Shown here piece after piece: positions 1-11,665 of a stretch of DNA of 64,000 bases. Numbering within the stretch: position 1 is the stretch's first letter; every line of letters begins with the position of its first letter. The notes below the pieces were generated by a model. It made no database searches and was not told the origin of the DNA. It saw nothing but the letters and a program-made list of their open reading frames with translations. Both the position numbers and the translations under genes were made by a program. Source of the DNA: Beroe forskalii (taxonomy: Eukaryota > Ctenophora > Nuda > Beroida > Beroidae); the NCBI GenBank assembly GCA_011033025.1, contig WFMF01000334.1, positions 1-64,000 of the forward strand, read 5' to 3'.

Positions 1-299
1 TTGGGTTAGTTATGGGTTATAGGGTCAGGACAGGAGATGAAGTGTCCGGAGATAAAATGTCGTGAGATGAGATGCCGCCCACCCAGGATATTAGGTGAGT
101 TTGAAGGCTCTTGAAAAAGTCAAGAGATATGCTGATATCACAGGCAAGGACCTTCACAGTACCTATCAACTTATCAACGATGTCTCTGATTAACAAAAGA
201 ATGTGAATAAAAGACGTATTATAGCAAGTTTTTAGTGATTAGATGTTGACATCATCCCAGTACTTTTTCTGAGTTTCACATAATTAAATAATTATCGAA

Positions 300-1250
300 A
301 TAGGTACTTCAAGAAAGTCTAAAATTATGACCGAAAATTACTGACAGCTTCATAAATCACAAATGAGATGGAGAATTAAGATCTGAGACGGGCAACGCCC
401 TTACAGTCAAAATCAAAAACTCAGAAGAAAGATTAAAACCATGACTGAAAAGTTCTTAAAGATCATTCAAAACACTCGACATGAAATGAAGAAAGAAAAA
501 ATTGATCTGAGACCGGTAACGCCCTCTGCACAGTCACAAGCAACAGCTGAAAAAAGATTAAAATTTTACTGAAAATGACTGAATTAATTCAAAACACTCG
601 GCATGAAATGAAGAAATTAGAATGCTTAAAGATCTAAGATTGTCAACGCCCTCACAAGCAACAGCTAATAAGAATCGAAAGATCAAAATCATGACTGAAA
701 ATTACTGAAAGATTCAAAACAATCGACATGAAATGAAGAATTAGAAAGAATAAAGATCTGAGACCGGCAACGCTCTCACAAACATCAGCTCAGAGGAAAG
801 ATAAAAATTTTGACTGAAAATGACTGAAAGAGCGAAGGATTCAAAAGACTCGACATGAAATGAAGAAAGAATAAAGATCTGAGACCGGTAACGCCCTCTC
901 AAGCATCACCTCAGATTTCAGAAGAAAGATTAAAATTGTGACTGAAAATGACTGAAAGAGCAAAAGATTCAAAACACTCGACATGTAATGAAGAAAGAAG
1001 AAAGAACTGAGACCGGCAACGCCCCCATAAGCAAAAGCCAAGAAAAAACATTAAAATTATGACTGGAAATTACTGAAAGATTCAAAACACTCGACATGAA
1101 GTGAAAAAAGAAGAAGATCGACAACGCCCTCACAAGCAAAAGTCCAGAAGAAAGATTAAAATCGTGACTGATAATAACTTAGAATTAATCAAAAGCTCAT
1201 GACCGGCAACACCCACACACCTAAGCAAGCATTGAACATTTAGCAAACAC
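300..1250. repeat. Degenerate tandem repeat, unit about 125 bp
   Basis: About eight imperfect copies of a unit with the landmarks CGACATGAAATGAAG, GAGACCGGCAACGCCCT and GACTGAAAATGACTGAAAG, spaced roughly 120-128 bp. There is no sustained reading frame. The copies drift by substitution and short indels, so this looks like an old satellite-like array. The first 300 bases carry no recognisable gene. Confidence 0.8.
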
Positions 1251-1994
1251 GAGGTGAGAATGTTCTGGAACAATAGCGCTCGATTATTCGAGCAAGAAGA
1301 GATACGATGTTCGCCGAGGACAGCTACAAAATTTCACTAAAACGCCCATAACTCCCGATTCAAAGCATCTTTTTCCACGATTCTTTTTTTAATTTACAGC
1401 TGAGAATGAGATCTTTCCAATGATGCAACATTTGACAAAAGTTTTTTCAATAAATTTCACTCAATTTGCCCTACCATACAATTTTTTGCAATTTTGGTGC
1501 GCGCGCGTCGTTTCGTAGCGCAATACGTTAGCTTATGATAATGACGTAGTACGCGCTCGACCAATCAGATTGTGCAGCACTTTCTGCTGCACACGATGTT
1601 GTATTTCCCCCTACCCTCGCCGAAGGCGCAAAGTGACGTCCAAATGTGGAACGTTGCGCCGCGCGCGCGAGGGTAGGGTAACATCCTACGAAGCTGGCGC
1701 CCTAAAGTGAGATGAGTGAATGAAATGAAAAAGCCAGGAAAGAAACGAGTTGACCCCCCTGCTCAGAACCTGATCAGGAGGGTCTACCTGGGGTGCTCTG
1801 CCAGGTAAACACTGTGTATTAGCCTGCCTCGACAACAAATGAATGGCAGTTACCGCCACTCACCGCGGGGAGGGACCCACACTGTCTCAGACTCACCATC
1901 TTCACTGGGTGATGAGACCAGGGGTGCAGCCGCAGCTTCAAGGGTGCGAGAACAGTATGGGGCACTGGGTCTTACGGATGCCATGACCAGACTC
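1251..1994. other. Non-coding, with GC-rich inverted repeat
   Basis: No gene is seen. Around 1600-1680 the strings CCCTACCCTCGCC and GCGCGAGGGTAGGG form an imperfect inverted repeat around a GC-rich centre, as in a small fold-back element. Positions 1735-1990 are GC-richer, single-copy in the window, and could be part of an unrecognised retroelement. Short ORFs here look like chance. Confidence 0.4.
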
Positions 1995-2924
1995 CATTGT
2001 TTCGAATTATTAGTCAAATACGTGCTTGCTTCCATTCCTCGCAATCCCACCCTAATCTGAGACTTGAGTTGAAATTTGTTATTCACTACTCACTAATACA
2101 TAACTTATTCTATTAAGTAGATCAAGATGTCGCGAGTTCTGAGAACGCCTTCTGAAATTCCCACACGACCGCCATTTGTACGTACGTGATACTGATCAGG
2201 GGGCTGGCAAGCCCCCCGCGGCGGTTTGCGAGCCCGAGGGCCCGAAGGGCCCGAGGGCGAGCATTGGACGGCGGTCCTAGCAGGGCGAGGGCCGAAGGCC
2301 CGAGCCGCGAGCCCGAGGACCCGAAGGGTCCGAGGGCGAGCATTGGACGGCGGACCTAACAGTGCGAGGGCCGAAGGCCCGAGCGCGAGCCTGAGACCCG
2401 AAGGGTCCGAGGGTGAGCATGGACGGCTATTCTAACAGTACACGAGCCTCCGAGCATCGGGAGTGAGTTTATGTAACTTTGCTTGCCAGCCCCAACTATA
2501 TGTTTTCATGGATTCGCCATATTTCACGTTGAAATTTGAGCAAGTTCCCGTTGCCGAAATATACCTAAAATTTGAACATTACATCTTTAGAGGTCAAAGG
2601 TGCAACTGTCAAAATTTCAGGTCAATCGGATGAAAAATGGCCGAGATATTACAACTTGAATATTGCCAAAATCGAGGGTGTTCTTGTTAAATTGGGTTAC
2701 GACCATATATATACATCAGGGCGCTGGCAAGCGCTCGCGGCCACGTTATGGGGTCTCTGGACGAGGGCATCTGCCCAAGGGCAGATGCCCTCGGCCCGAA
2801 GGGCCGAGGGCATCTCCGAACGATCAGCAACCCCGCCCAAGGGCAGGGGTGCTATCGGCCCGAAGGGCCGATGGCAGCAGTCCAACCCGAAGGGCCGGGA
2901 TTGCTGGCCAGACACAGTAAAAGA

Positions 2925-4330
2925 GCCAGCAGTACCAGCACAAAGTGCTGAAAGTCGTAGCGGAACCAATTTTCATGTTTTGAAAAATGAGTTTGCCAGC
3001 GCCCACTATATAAAAATACAGTGATTTGCGAAAATCGCGATTTTCGAGTCGCGTTTTAGACATGTTAAAGAGCTCTGTTGGACATGAAAATTTGCTCAGT
3101 TGTAGTCCTTTGTATAAAGAACAATCCCTGAAAATTTCATGAAAATCGGTCGCACCGTTTTTTCACAATTAATTATCAAAAAAATCCTGTTTTGCCAAAA
3201 ATTAGTGTTATGGACGGTACGACGACGACGACTCCTCCCACCACAAAACGGGAAAACACTTCACGGGAGAACCATAAAAGATAGAACCGTAATCTAAACG
3301 GCATTTGAAACTTTAGAATGAGGTGCGTGCACTAGGGCATGTTAAAAATATATTCGCCAAATCCTTAATTGGATAATTGACCAATTAAAGTAATTATCGC
3401 TTATAACTCAGAAAGTAAGAATGATAGCGGCTTAATTCCAACGGTATCATTAACTAGAGCCACAATAACGTTATATGCGTTTACTTTGCGTACCGGTTTT
3501 TAACCGCCTAAGGAGATAATTGACCAATTAAAGTAATTATCGCGTATAACTCCGAAAGTAGAAATGATAGCGACTTAATTCCAACGGTATCATTAACTAA
3601 AGTCAAAATAACGTTATATGCTTTTAATTTGAGTACCAGTTTTCAACCGGCTAATGAGATAATTGGCCAATTAAAGTAATTATCGCTTATAGCTCCGAAA
3701 GTAGAAATGATAGCGACTTTATTCCAACGATATCATTAACTTGAGCCAAAATAACGCTTTATACGTCTAACTTGAGTACCGGTTCTCAACCGCCTAATGA
3801 GATAATTGGCCAATTAAAGTAATTATCGTGTATAACTCGAAAACAAAAAGATGATAACGACTTAATTCTAACGGCATCATTAACAAGAGCCAAAATTTTG
3901 TTTTATACGGTTAACTTGAGTACCTGTTCTCAACCGCCTAATGAGATAATTGACCAATTAAACTCAAGTAATTAAACTCAAGTAATTAAACTCAAGTAAT
4001 TTTCGTGTATAACTCGAAAACAAAAGATGATAACGACTTAATTCTAACGGCATCATTAACTAGAGCCAAAATTACGGATTATACGTTAATTTGAGTACAG
4101 GTTGTCAACCGCGTAATTGAATAATTGGCCAATTAAAGTAATTATCTCGTATAGCTCAAAATTTAAAAATGATACCGACTTAATTCTAACGGTATTATTT
4201 ACTAGAGCCGAAGTATGTTTTGTACATTATATTTGAGTACCAGTTGTAAACTGCTTAATGAAATAATTGACTAATTAAAGCAATTATCTCAACTTGTACT
4301 GGATGTAGTAAGTTTTTTTGCCAAAAAAGA
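2925..4330 (+). repeat. Dispersed repeat, inverted copy at 61.81-62.97 kb
   Basis: From the string GTACCAGCACAAAGTGCTGA onward this stretch matches the reverse complement of 61808-62970. It has a unique part (2925-3370) followed by five to six tandem units of about 155 bp (3380-4290) carrying AATTGACCAATTAAAGTAAT, a shared TATCATTAACTAGAGCC segment and GAGTACCGGTTTTCAACCG. It is non-coding. The two family members lie about 58 kb apart in opposite orientation. Confidence 0.8.
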
Positions 4331-4337
4331 GTGATAT

Positions 4338-4748
4338 GGATAGCCAAAAACAATTGAAAATTGTTTGGGTTTCGCAGCCACTCAAGTACCTAAAATAATA
4401 CGATAAAAATTATTGATATGAATTTTAATCGCAGCCCGGTCGTGGCGGTGCTCGGTGGTAGTAGACCACTGCAATTTCAATGTAGTAATTCATTGTGTAA
4501 ATCCCTCTTTGACTTTGTCAAGATCGAGCTGTACCTAAACACAGAAATGTGATGAACGTATTGGCCCCTTAATAATAATAACTTTGAAGAACTTGAATCG
4601 TCAAATCGAATAGCTTTGCAAACATTAACAAAATGCACCGCCACGACCGGGCTGCGATTAAAATTCATATCAATAATTTTTATCGTATTATTTTAGGTAC
4701 TTGAGTGGCTGCGAAACCCAAACAATTTTCAATTGTTTTTGGCTATCC
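4338..4748. mobile_element. Fold-back/TIR element, about 410 bp
   Basis: Long inverted termini begin GGATAGCCAAAAACAATTG and end CAATTGTTTTTGGCTATCC. The arms run about 115 bp, to the CCACGACCGGGC region. The centre (about 180 bp) has no convincing gene. An inverted copy lies at 61400-61807. The flanks are TA-rich, consistent with a TA-targeting MITE, but the target duplication cannot be fixed. Confidence 0.75.
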
Positions 4749-5404
4749 TATATACATATAGATATATAGAGGTATATACATATACGAGAGATGACGCTTT
4801 AATGCGAGAAGTATACCCTATTTAAACGGCGATATCTCGGGAACCATAAAAGATACAGAGCTCATCGACCCAGCGTTGGAAAGTAGAAAGATAGAACTTG
4901 CAGATAGTGACCTTAAAAACTTTTTTACGTCATGATTATGACGTCATAATGACGTCACAAAACTAAGAATTTCAAATGTCGATTTTCCCAAAAATAGGCG
5001 TTTTTCAACGCAATTTTTCGGTATGAAGCTTTCGAGATAGAAAAAAATGCTCCTGTTAGCGCAGAAAGGAAATTTTATGTACTTTCCAACGACGTGGTCA
5101 AAAAGTTCCGGGCTCTACGGCATCATTGAGATATTAGCGATTGTTCGAAGCGCTTTGGCACGAAAAAAATTAAAAAAACTGGCAAAACTTGTGAAGCTAG
5201 TGGAGAGAGAACGGGACCACCCCAGAACTTCATCTTTGGATATGTTGTCGTTCATAGTCCCAACTGTGTAAATGAATGAGTCTCAGATAGCTTATCTAAT
5301 TTAATGACGTTATTGTGACGTCATCAGTAATGCTAGGTAACACGAATTTTTACGCGTGATTTGACGCCAAATTTCAATATCTCGGCACAGAAAAAGGGTG
5401 ATAT

Positions 5405-5683
5405 TTTTCCCAAAACCAAAAGGATTTGGTTGTGATGGTCCGCGGCGGTTTTAAGGCGTTCTTTACTGTAAAACCTATGATATGAGAAAGAACGCGACGG
5501 TTAAAACTGCCGCAACGGCACTTTTTTGATGCATTAAAGTTACGTGAATACTGTATGTTTTATAAGTGACGTTGCAGCAGTTTTAACCGTCGCGTTCTTT
5601 CTCATATCATAGGTTTTACAGTAAAGAACGCCTTAAAACCGCCGCGGACCATCACAACCAAATCCTTTTTGGTTTTGGGAAAA
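5405..5683. mobile_element. Long perfect-hairpin element, about 280 bp
   Basis: Arms of about 110 bp, starting TTTTCCCAAAACCAAAAGG and ending in the complementary TTTTGGTTTTGGGAAAA, are nearly perfect reverse complements around a loop of about 65 bp. Its right end coincides with the right end of the composite insertion. It is non-coding and expected to form a very stable hairpin. Confidence 0.8.
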
Positions 5684-6285
5684 TTTAACAGTATAACACG
5701 TACATAAAAGGTGCCGTGAGACTCAAAACCTTCAGAATGATACTCATTTCCCGAAGTTGCGAAGTAACAATTTGACGAAGAAATATGCGGGGGATTGTTT
5801 AAGAAATTACGTAGTATAACTCAGCAACCTCGTATAAAATGATTTAAAGCTAAAAACCAGGCGCAATTAAGAGAGATAAGAAATGATCCTTGGCTACGGT
5901 TGATGAAATAGGCCACTTGCACTAAAATAGGGGTTCGATCACGTCATCGATTGACCACATTACACTATGATGATGACGTCATCCCTACTGCCTATCGATA
6001 TTTCATCGTGCGGCTCGCAGCACATCTGTAGTCTCATAGTCGTTAATTAGAGTAGTTGGAACTCCTCAATTATTGCTGATAGCACAAGGATATCAATATG
6101 ATTCTTCAGACCGATTGAGTCATATCATGATAAGAACTATAATCTGAGCAGATAACAGGGGCACTCTGTTTCCTCAAGATGGGGCATCCTCCCTCTATTG
6201 ATGGTGACCATGGGCAGCCCGGCACAGGGACAAGTCCCTCTCACTCCCCCATAACTATTAGTCTCAGGCAGTAGCTGTCAGTATA

Positions 6286-6900
6286 CTATACATAACAATC
6301 TGATAGACACAGAATTAAAAACCTATGGTGACTATATATGGTAGCATATGAGAGTGTAGTTAGGGGTGTGTACCCGCTGTACGTGTAATACTGTTCTGAA
6401 CACTTCCAGGTGCCTTCCTTGGTCGACACGTTGGAGTCCAGCTTGTCGAAACAGATCTGCTGCGACAGGTCGGAGTTCCACTGCGACACCGGAGACTCGC
6501 ACAGCTCGGTGAAGTAGTGCTCCTTAGTTCGGTTTATTTTCGGACACACGCAGTCCTTGTTGTTGTCGATGATGAGCAGCACGTTGGAGTCCGGCAGCGG
6601 GCTGATCGTAATGTTCTTGGTGCAGTCACCACACTTCACGCTGTCCTGGTACGGCTCCGTCTTGGAGAAGTCCCGGAAATACGTTTCCTCGTTCGCAACA
6701 CATGACCATCTTCCCTGCGCCGGTGGGTGGCCTCAGTGCCCCCTTGTCGATGAACAAGTTGCCCATGAAGAGAAGGAGGAGTCTCCAAACACTGCCCAGG
6801 ATGATGCTGAGAGCGAGCGGAGGGGCGTGGTGAGGGAGGAGGCTGCTGAACTCTCCTGGCTTTGATTCTCTTCCTCACACAGCCGCTGACAGTCCTTCAC
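6286..6900 (-). pseudogene. Broken copy of the alpha2/delta terminal exon
   Basis: Duplicate of the exon at 20811-21353, with the same 3' splice site (TTTGCCCAG) at its upstream edge. Relative to the source it has two-base and one-base indels near 6690-6735 and 6810, which put the N-terminal part of the exon out of frame with the cysteine-rich part. The downstream part ([16 protein letters not shown] region) stays open. It has fewer Cs in the run near 6361, so its frame continues 25 codons past the point where the source copy stops. It lies beyond the host gene's last exon in the host's direction of transcription. It is probably non-functional. Confidence 0.8.
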
Positions 6901-6911
6901 CTGGGCAAAGG

Positions 6912-7856
6912 TTGGAAAATATCATGTGAATGACTCAAAAATTCTGTCGCTAAAGGTGGGTGGTCACTAATGACTTGCAGATGGTCGGGAGATTAAAATA
7001 AATCCCTTGCAATCGATTCAGCGTCCCAAAAACATGGGTTTAGACACCCATCATGCTATATATGTCAATAAATTTATTTTTTGTGATCGATAAATTTTCC
7101 CACGGTCAGAAAAGGGCGTGGTCAATTTTCGAGTTTCCCAAGGTATTTTTTCAATACTCTGCTTTATGTTTTCTAACATGATAAGCTAACAAATAACATA
7201 GCGGGATAAGTTCCTGAATTTTTGCACAGATGAGCCTATTTTTGCATATACTGACCAGACTAATAGCCAAAACAGTTTACACAGTGATTATTGTGAGTAT
7301 TTATTTGCCGGCGACCAATATTCATCGAGCGCAGCTCTGACGACCATGAGCGTAGGACGAGATTTTACCAGATTGTATTGTGGTCGTCGAGCATGGCGAC
7401 CACGACCAGCGAGCGTAGCTTTTCTGACGACCAGCACATTTTAGAGCTGCGTGTGTTTATCATTTGAACTATCGTTTGAACGAGACTACTTTGAAGTTTC
7501 TCCATATGGTCAAATATTACAAATAATTAACGTATGGTTAAGACAAGTCAATTTCAAACACAAGTAAATATCCCACGCATAATTATAGATATTTGAAGTA
7601 ATTAAACTAAGGTTTTGCGATACAGTACAGCTGCGAGGACTTGAGGCAAGACAAACGTAGTGAAGACTTTCGTCGGCATAATACCTACTCTTGACGCGTA
7701 AACCATGCTTTACACTTTTCAAACACAATGAAATACTCAGTCATTATAAAGTTGTAAGTAATGGCTATGATCTGTGGGCTGTTGTTCAGCATTGTAAGTA
7801 GTTTATAGTATGCAAAACTTCAATGATAATTTGGTTTTCATGGAAAAATTTGGCCC
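6912..7856. other. Non-coding
   Basis: AT-rich sequence with no convincing exon. A GC-richer patch at 7300-7450 has repeated GACGACCA and CGCAGCTCTGA/AGAGCTGCG inverted strings, possibly a small fold-back element. Upstream exons of the coiled-coil gene that starts at 8082 are not recognisable here. Confidence 0.4.
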
Positions 7857-8066
7857 CCTCCTCCTCCTCCTCCTCCTCCTTCTCTCCCCTCCTCCTCCCC
7901 TCCCCCCTCTCCCTACTCCTCCTCCTCTCTCTTCCTCCCTCCCCACCTCCTCCTCCCCTCCTCCTACTCCTCCTCCTCCCCTCCTCCTACTCCTCCTCCT
8001 CCTCCTCCCTCCCATCTTCCTTGTCCTCCTCCACTTCCTCCTCTTCCTCCTCCTTCTCCTCTCACC
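7857..8066 (+). repeat. CT-rich microsatellite (CTC/CCT) before a 3' splice site
   Basis: About 210 bp of almost pure pyrimidine on the + strand, mostly CTC/CCT triplets, ending 15 bp before the acceptor CCCGGCAG at 8081. Poly-Leu/Pro/Ser and poly-Arg/Gly ORFs across it, on both strands, are products of the repeat. Confidence 0.9.
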
Positions 8067-8081
8067 GTGTGATCCCGGCAG

Positions 8082-11000
8082 GATCCAGTTAGCTGAGAAG
8101 GAGTGCAGCAAGTATCGGACACTTCTCCAGGAGGCGGAGTCAGAGGCTGAGTCAACCCGGGAGGAAATGGGCTCTCTCAACAGTGATAGGAATCTCCTGC
8201 TAGAAGAGGTAATAATCTCCAACTCAGATGGAGCGAGAAGATAGGAACTGATCTTGTTAAAATGACATTCACGTAGGGAATATTTTAATTCTTTTTCATT
8301 ACAATTCTGCCTCTTCATTTTATCGCAGTGACTATAAACAGCATTATACTCAGTATCGGTTATGTGACTATAACAAACAGTGATCGTATCATTCAGTCAA
8401 GATTCTCTGTCCAGGTAGAGCGTTTGAAGGTGAGGTGGCAGATGGCAGCAAGTATCAGAAGAAATACACGGCCACTAAGGACGAAGTGCAGTCGTTGTCT
8501 GATAAACTAGTGACTGCTAATAGTCTTAACAGGTGCTCACTGTTAATGATCACTTACTCTCATCAAATAAAGGCTAGGGTATATATCCACTCGCGTGCGC
8601 TTTTTGAAGACATTTTAGGTAGCGGGCGCGCATAGCCCGGTAAAATATCTGCACGCTAAATTTGATATACCCACTGGATATAGCCCGGCCCGCGAGAGCA
8701 GTTCTGCGTCGGTTGCAATATAGCCCGTCTCTTGGAAGAAAATATTTTTTGGTGCTAAACTGGCTGAGATCATTGAAAGTGTCCACAGCAACAATTTTAG
8801 CAGCAAAATATCGATCATGAGGCAAAAAACTGGCAAATAGAAGGATTTTTGTGGACTGTGGAGTTGATTATCGACAAAAACATCGAGGCGATGGAAAGTT
8901 AAGAGTCAAAACACTGAAACTGATATTCATCATTGTTCAGCAGCGTACTGAATCATGAAATTATGAGAAGTAGTTCAACTTCGAAATAGAATTGGATAAA
9001 ATTGACAGCAAATCAACAGAGGTATCGATAACTAATAAATATTCAGCAAAATATGTAGCCAACAGTGAACTGCAGTGATAGCAGCAATTCTGTAAAATTC
9101 TGTAAAAGCAATCATTTCGAGAAAGAGAGAAGTAAAAAGATACAAAATCAAAAACGAGAGAATGAAATACAATATCATGAAATAAAGTTAGGAATTTGAA
9201 TTTGTGTTGATCATTAATTGCATTGCCATGTTGTCATGGTTACACATTCTTCGGAAATAGCAAAAGGTGAGTGAGAGCAATACGTCATTATCATTAGTAA
9301 CAATGGTGCATTATTTTTTCTCACACACAGCGGATACGATGTAAAATAAATGCCGCCTAATTACCGCGACACTCTGATACATTGTGCAACTTCTCATGAG
9401 AAAAATTTTGAGGGACACTTTATTCCATTGACTTACCATATTCAACCATGGTAATTACGTCATTCTCATTTGTCTATTGTTACTGTGCTGCAAAAACAGA
9501 GTTTCACCAAATGTAAATACGCTCATTTTAACCCATTTTCTTTCATCGTTTTGTATCTCTTTTCAACTTCTGTTGTAACTTTTGCGTTTCACAAAGTGAC
9601 ATGCTACCATTTTCCCCTTTGTTTGTTTTTTTCCAATTACTGTTTGTTTTTCCAAGATTGCTAGTGTTTTAAGTTTAATTAACAGCATCTAACCACATTT
9701 TAGCCAATAATCCTTCGATTGCAAGACCTTTGAGATTGATCCATGCTTTGATTCGATTCGCCTTTAAAATTTTCGCCCTCGGGCCCTTCGGGCCCTCGGG
9801 CTCATAACTTCTACATAAGATTTACCAATCCCTTCGATCAAATACTTACGGTGCTTAATCGTGTTTGTATTGCATTTGTGAAAAAATTAAATTTTTGTTA
9901 ATTAGAGAAAAAAACTCAATATTATTGTTGCAAAACCCTCCTGTGTGTTCAAATCTTCGAGGATTTACTTGAACATTCAACTTTTTTCATCTTAGATATG
10001 CCATTCTCCCAAAAAGCTCACGCGAGTGGATATATACCATATACTCCTCGCCTCATGGGCTGAATTTCGTATAGCACTCGGGCTCTTCGAGCCCTGCGTG
10101 CTATACGATATATATCCCACTCGGGCTAGCGCCCTCGAGGGATATATTTTCATATCGCACGCGCATGCGCGTGCGATATGAAATTCAGCCCTAGAGGCTG
10201 CGGGTATATGTATATATATATTTCAATTTGTTGTGGTGTCTCGAATCTTTCTAGCGGGGCGTTTATTTATATCATGACGCGCTTTGTAATGTTTGCACTT
10301 TGCTGCGCGCCAATGTGCTTTTTTTGCGGCGAGTGATAGCGTACAAAATATGTACTTCCATTGCAAGAATCAAGTACAAGTACTTGCACGCCGTAAAAAG
10401 CACAACGCATGTCGTAGTACGCCGCGCACGAAAGATTCGGAACGCCACGGTTAGTCAGTAAATAAGTTGAGGAACTCTCCTATTGTCATCTAATTTCGTC
10501 ACAAGTGATTGCACTGAGAATTCTATTAAGGATTTCTTATATTTTTTGACATAGAATATATTTCACACGAATATATCTTATCTTTATCTTTCAGTGAGTT
10601 GACGGATAAGTTGGAAGGCTTGAAAGAAGAAATTGAAATCCTCAAGGTTCACAACGATACGCTCAAAAGTCAACACGAAAGGTACAGATTAAAATTTTGA
10701 ATTTTCATTTTTCGTGACATTTTATTTCATCTACACTGTCGAATGTTTTCTTAAATAATTTCCATACGCCAAATACTAATACTATGTACTGAATCCTTTT
10801 GTTATCAAACAAGTTACCATTGAATTACAAATGCTATTTCCCAATTCAGTGACATGGCGCAAATTCAAGTGCTGCAGAAAGAAAAACAGAAAGTGGTGAC
10901 GAAGCTCGAGGAAAAAAGACAGCCTTTACTTGAGTGAGTGATATCACCAAATTGTAATTCACATGAGCATATTTCTAATCGCTTTATATTATTCAGGGCC

Positions 11001-11665
11001 TGAGATCAAGGGTAAGAGAGGATAAGGAATAGGCCTTTATGATTTGATATCTTTCGTTGAATTCATCAGCATTTTCATTTAACGACTTATTATCTAATTC
11101 TAAGTAAAAAATCCCAGAAACGAAGCAAGCAATGAGGCAGTCCGAAGAGAAGAACCGGAAGAAGGACAAAGAGAAGGTAGAACTGGAGGCCCAGCTTTTA
11201 AAGATGAGGGGCGAACTGTCGAAAACGGAGTCCAAATACAAAGAAATTCTGGAGAAGGTATAATTTGATTTGATAAAAGTGCGAATCTTATCCGTTACCA
11301 GTTAGCTGAAGGTCATTAATAGCATAATTTTCATGATGTGCCTATTGGACGTCCATTCGACCTCCATCAGTGGATTTCTTTCTTATATTGGACCAGGTGG
11401 ATTTAATGGATAATAAGTTGAATATGAAACGGGTAAAATTTTGTGGAATTAATTAAAGAACGTAATTAGACGCCATAATTTAATTCTGATCACTGTTTCT
11501 CAGGAAAAATCACTGGAAAGTAAAGTGATGGATAAAGATAAGCTTATAGAAGCTCAGAAGACTGAATTAGCTGGGAAGAACGAAGAAATTGACAAGTACA
11601 CTAATCTCATGGCTATGTTCCACAATCTCAGCAGCGGAAAAGCGCCTCCTGCAATTCAGAGATGA
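8082..11665 (+). CDS. 3' part of a coiled-coil protein gene, six exons, possibly broken
   Basis: Exons 8082-8208, 8415-8532, 10595-10681, 10850-10933, 11118-11257 and 11504-11665 are bounded by AG/GT signals and encode Lys/Glu-rich heptad sequence (IQLAEKECSKYRTLLQEAE, SELTDKLEGLKEEIEILK, KDKEKVELEAQLLKMRGEL), ending KAPPAIQR and TGA. The 5' exons are missing, either left of the window or lost. Two junctions do not keep frame: exon 2 needs one extra base near 8429-8431, and exon 4 to exon 5 is off by one unless a micro-exon near 10998-11012, itself one base short, is used. Either the gene is decaying or the sequence has indel errors. The large third gap holds transposons. I do not recognise the family; a cytoskeletal or centrosomal role would be a guess. 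Confidence 0.65.
8579..10038. mobile_element. TIR element of about 1.46 kb, no transposase seen
   Basis: Inverted termini: GGTATATATCCACTCGCG at the left and CGCGAGTGGATATATACC at the right, with further matches inward (TGCGCTTTTTG against CAAAAAGCTCA). It lies in the intron between exons 2 and 3 of the coiled-coil gene. Inside are only short ORFs and a GC hairpin around 9778 (CCTCGGGCCCTTCGGGCCC). The target duplication is unclear. Confidence 0.7.
10040..10206. mobile_element. Small fold-back element
   Basis: About 165 bp with imperfect inverted arms (TATACTCCTCGCCTC..GGGCTGAATTTCGTAT against ATATGAAATTCAGCCC..GCGGGTATA) and internal palindromes (GGGCTCTTCGAGCCC, GCACGCGCATGCGCGTGC). It directly follows the TIR element in the same intron. 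Confidence 0.65.

Larger units (their letters stand above)
2197..5684. mobile_element. Composite 3.5-kb insertion within the duplicated segment
   Basis: The unduplicated site reads ACTGATTTAACAG at about 20127. Here ACTGAT is followed by foreign DNA, and ATTTAACAG resumes at 5683, so the overlap is the 2-bp duplication AT. The insert is a mosaic: two GC-rich hairpin blocks bounded by inverted GCTGGCAA strings (2197-2505 and 2717-3013), a relative of the 61.8-62.97 kb repeat (2925-4330), a TIR element (4338-4748), and a long hairpin at its right edge (5405-5683). No transposase ORF is visible, so it is non-autonomous or a nest of several insertions. Confidence 0.7.
1995..6911. repeat. Segmental duplicate of the alpha2/delta 3' end, split by an insertion
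   Basis: Positions 1995-2196 match 19931-20132 base for base in length, and 5685-6911 continue with 20133-21364. The source segment (about 1.43 kb) holds the last alpha2/delta exon, 11 nt of intron 15 and about 880 bp of 3' flank. Orientation is the same, about 14.5 kb away. The copies differ mostly by one- or two-base indels with few substitutions. The copy is interrupted at 2197-5684 by unrelated sequence. Confidence 0.9.

Noticed and set aside
4477..4668. ORF shared by 4.4 kb and 61.5 kb (FRYSSILTKSKRDLHNELLH)
   Set aside because: Conserved only because the whole TIR element is repeated; it starts in the inverted terminus and has no domain.
2197..5684. Helitron
   Set aside because: It could be read as starting with TC after an A, but there is no CTRR end before the right T and no Rep/helicase.
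7803..8318. Arg/Gly-rich and Leu/Pro-rich ORFs
   Set aside because: Produced by the CT-rich microsatellite; only the 8082-8208 part is exon-like.
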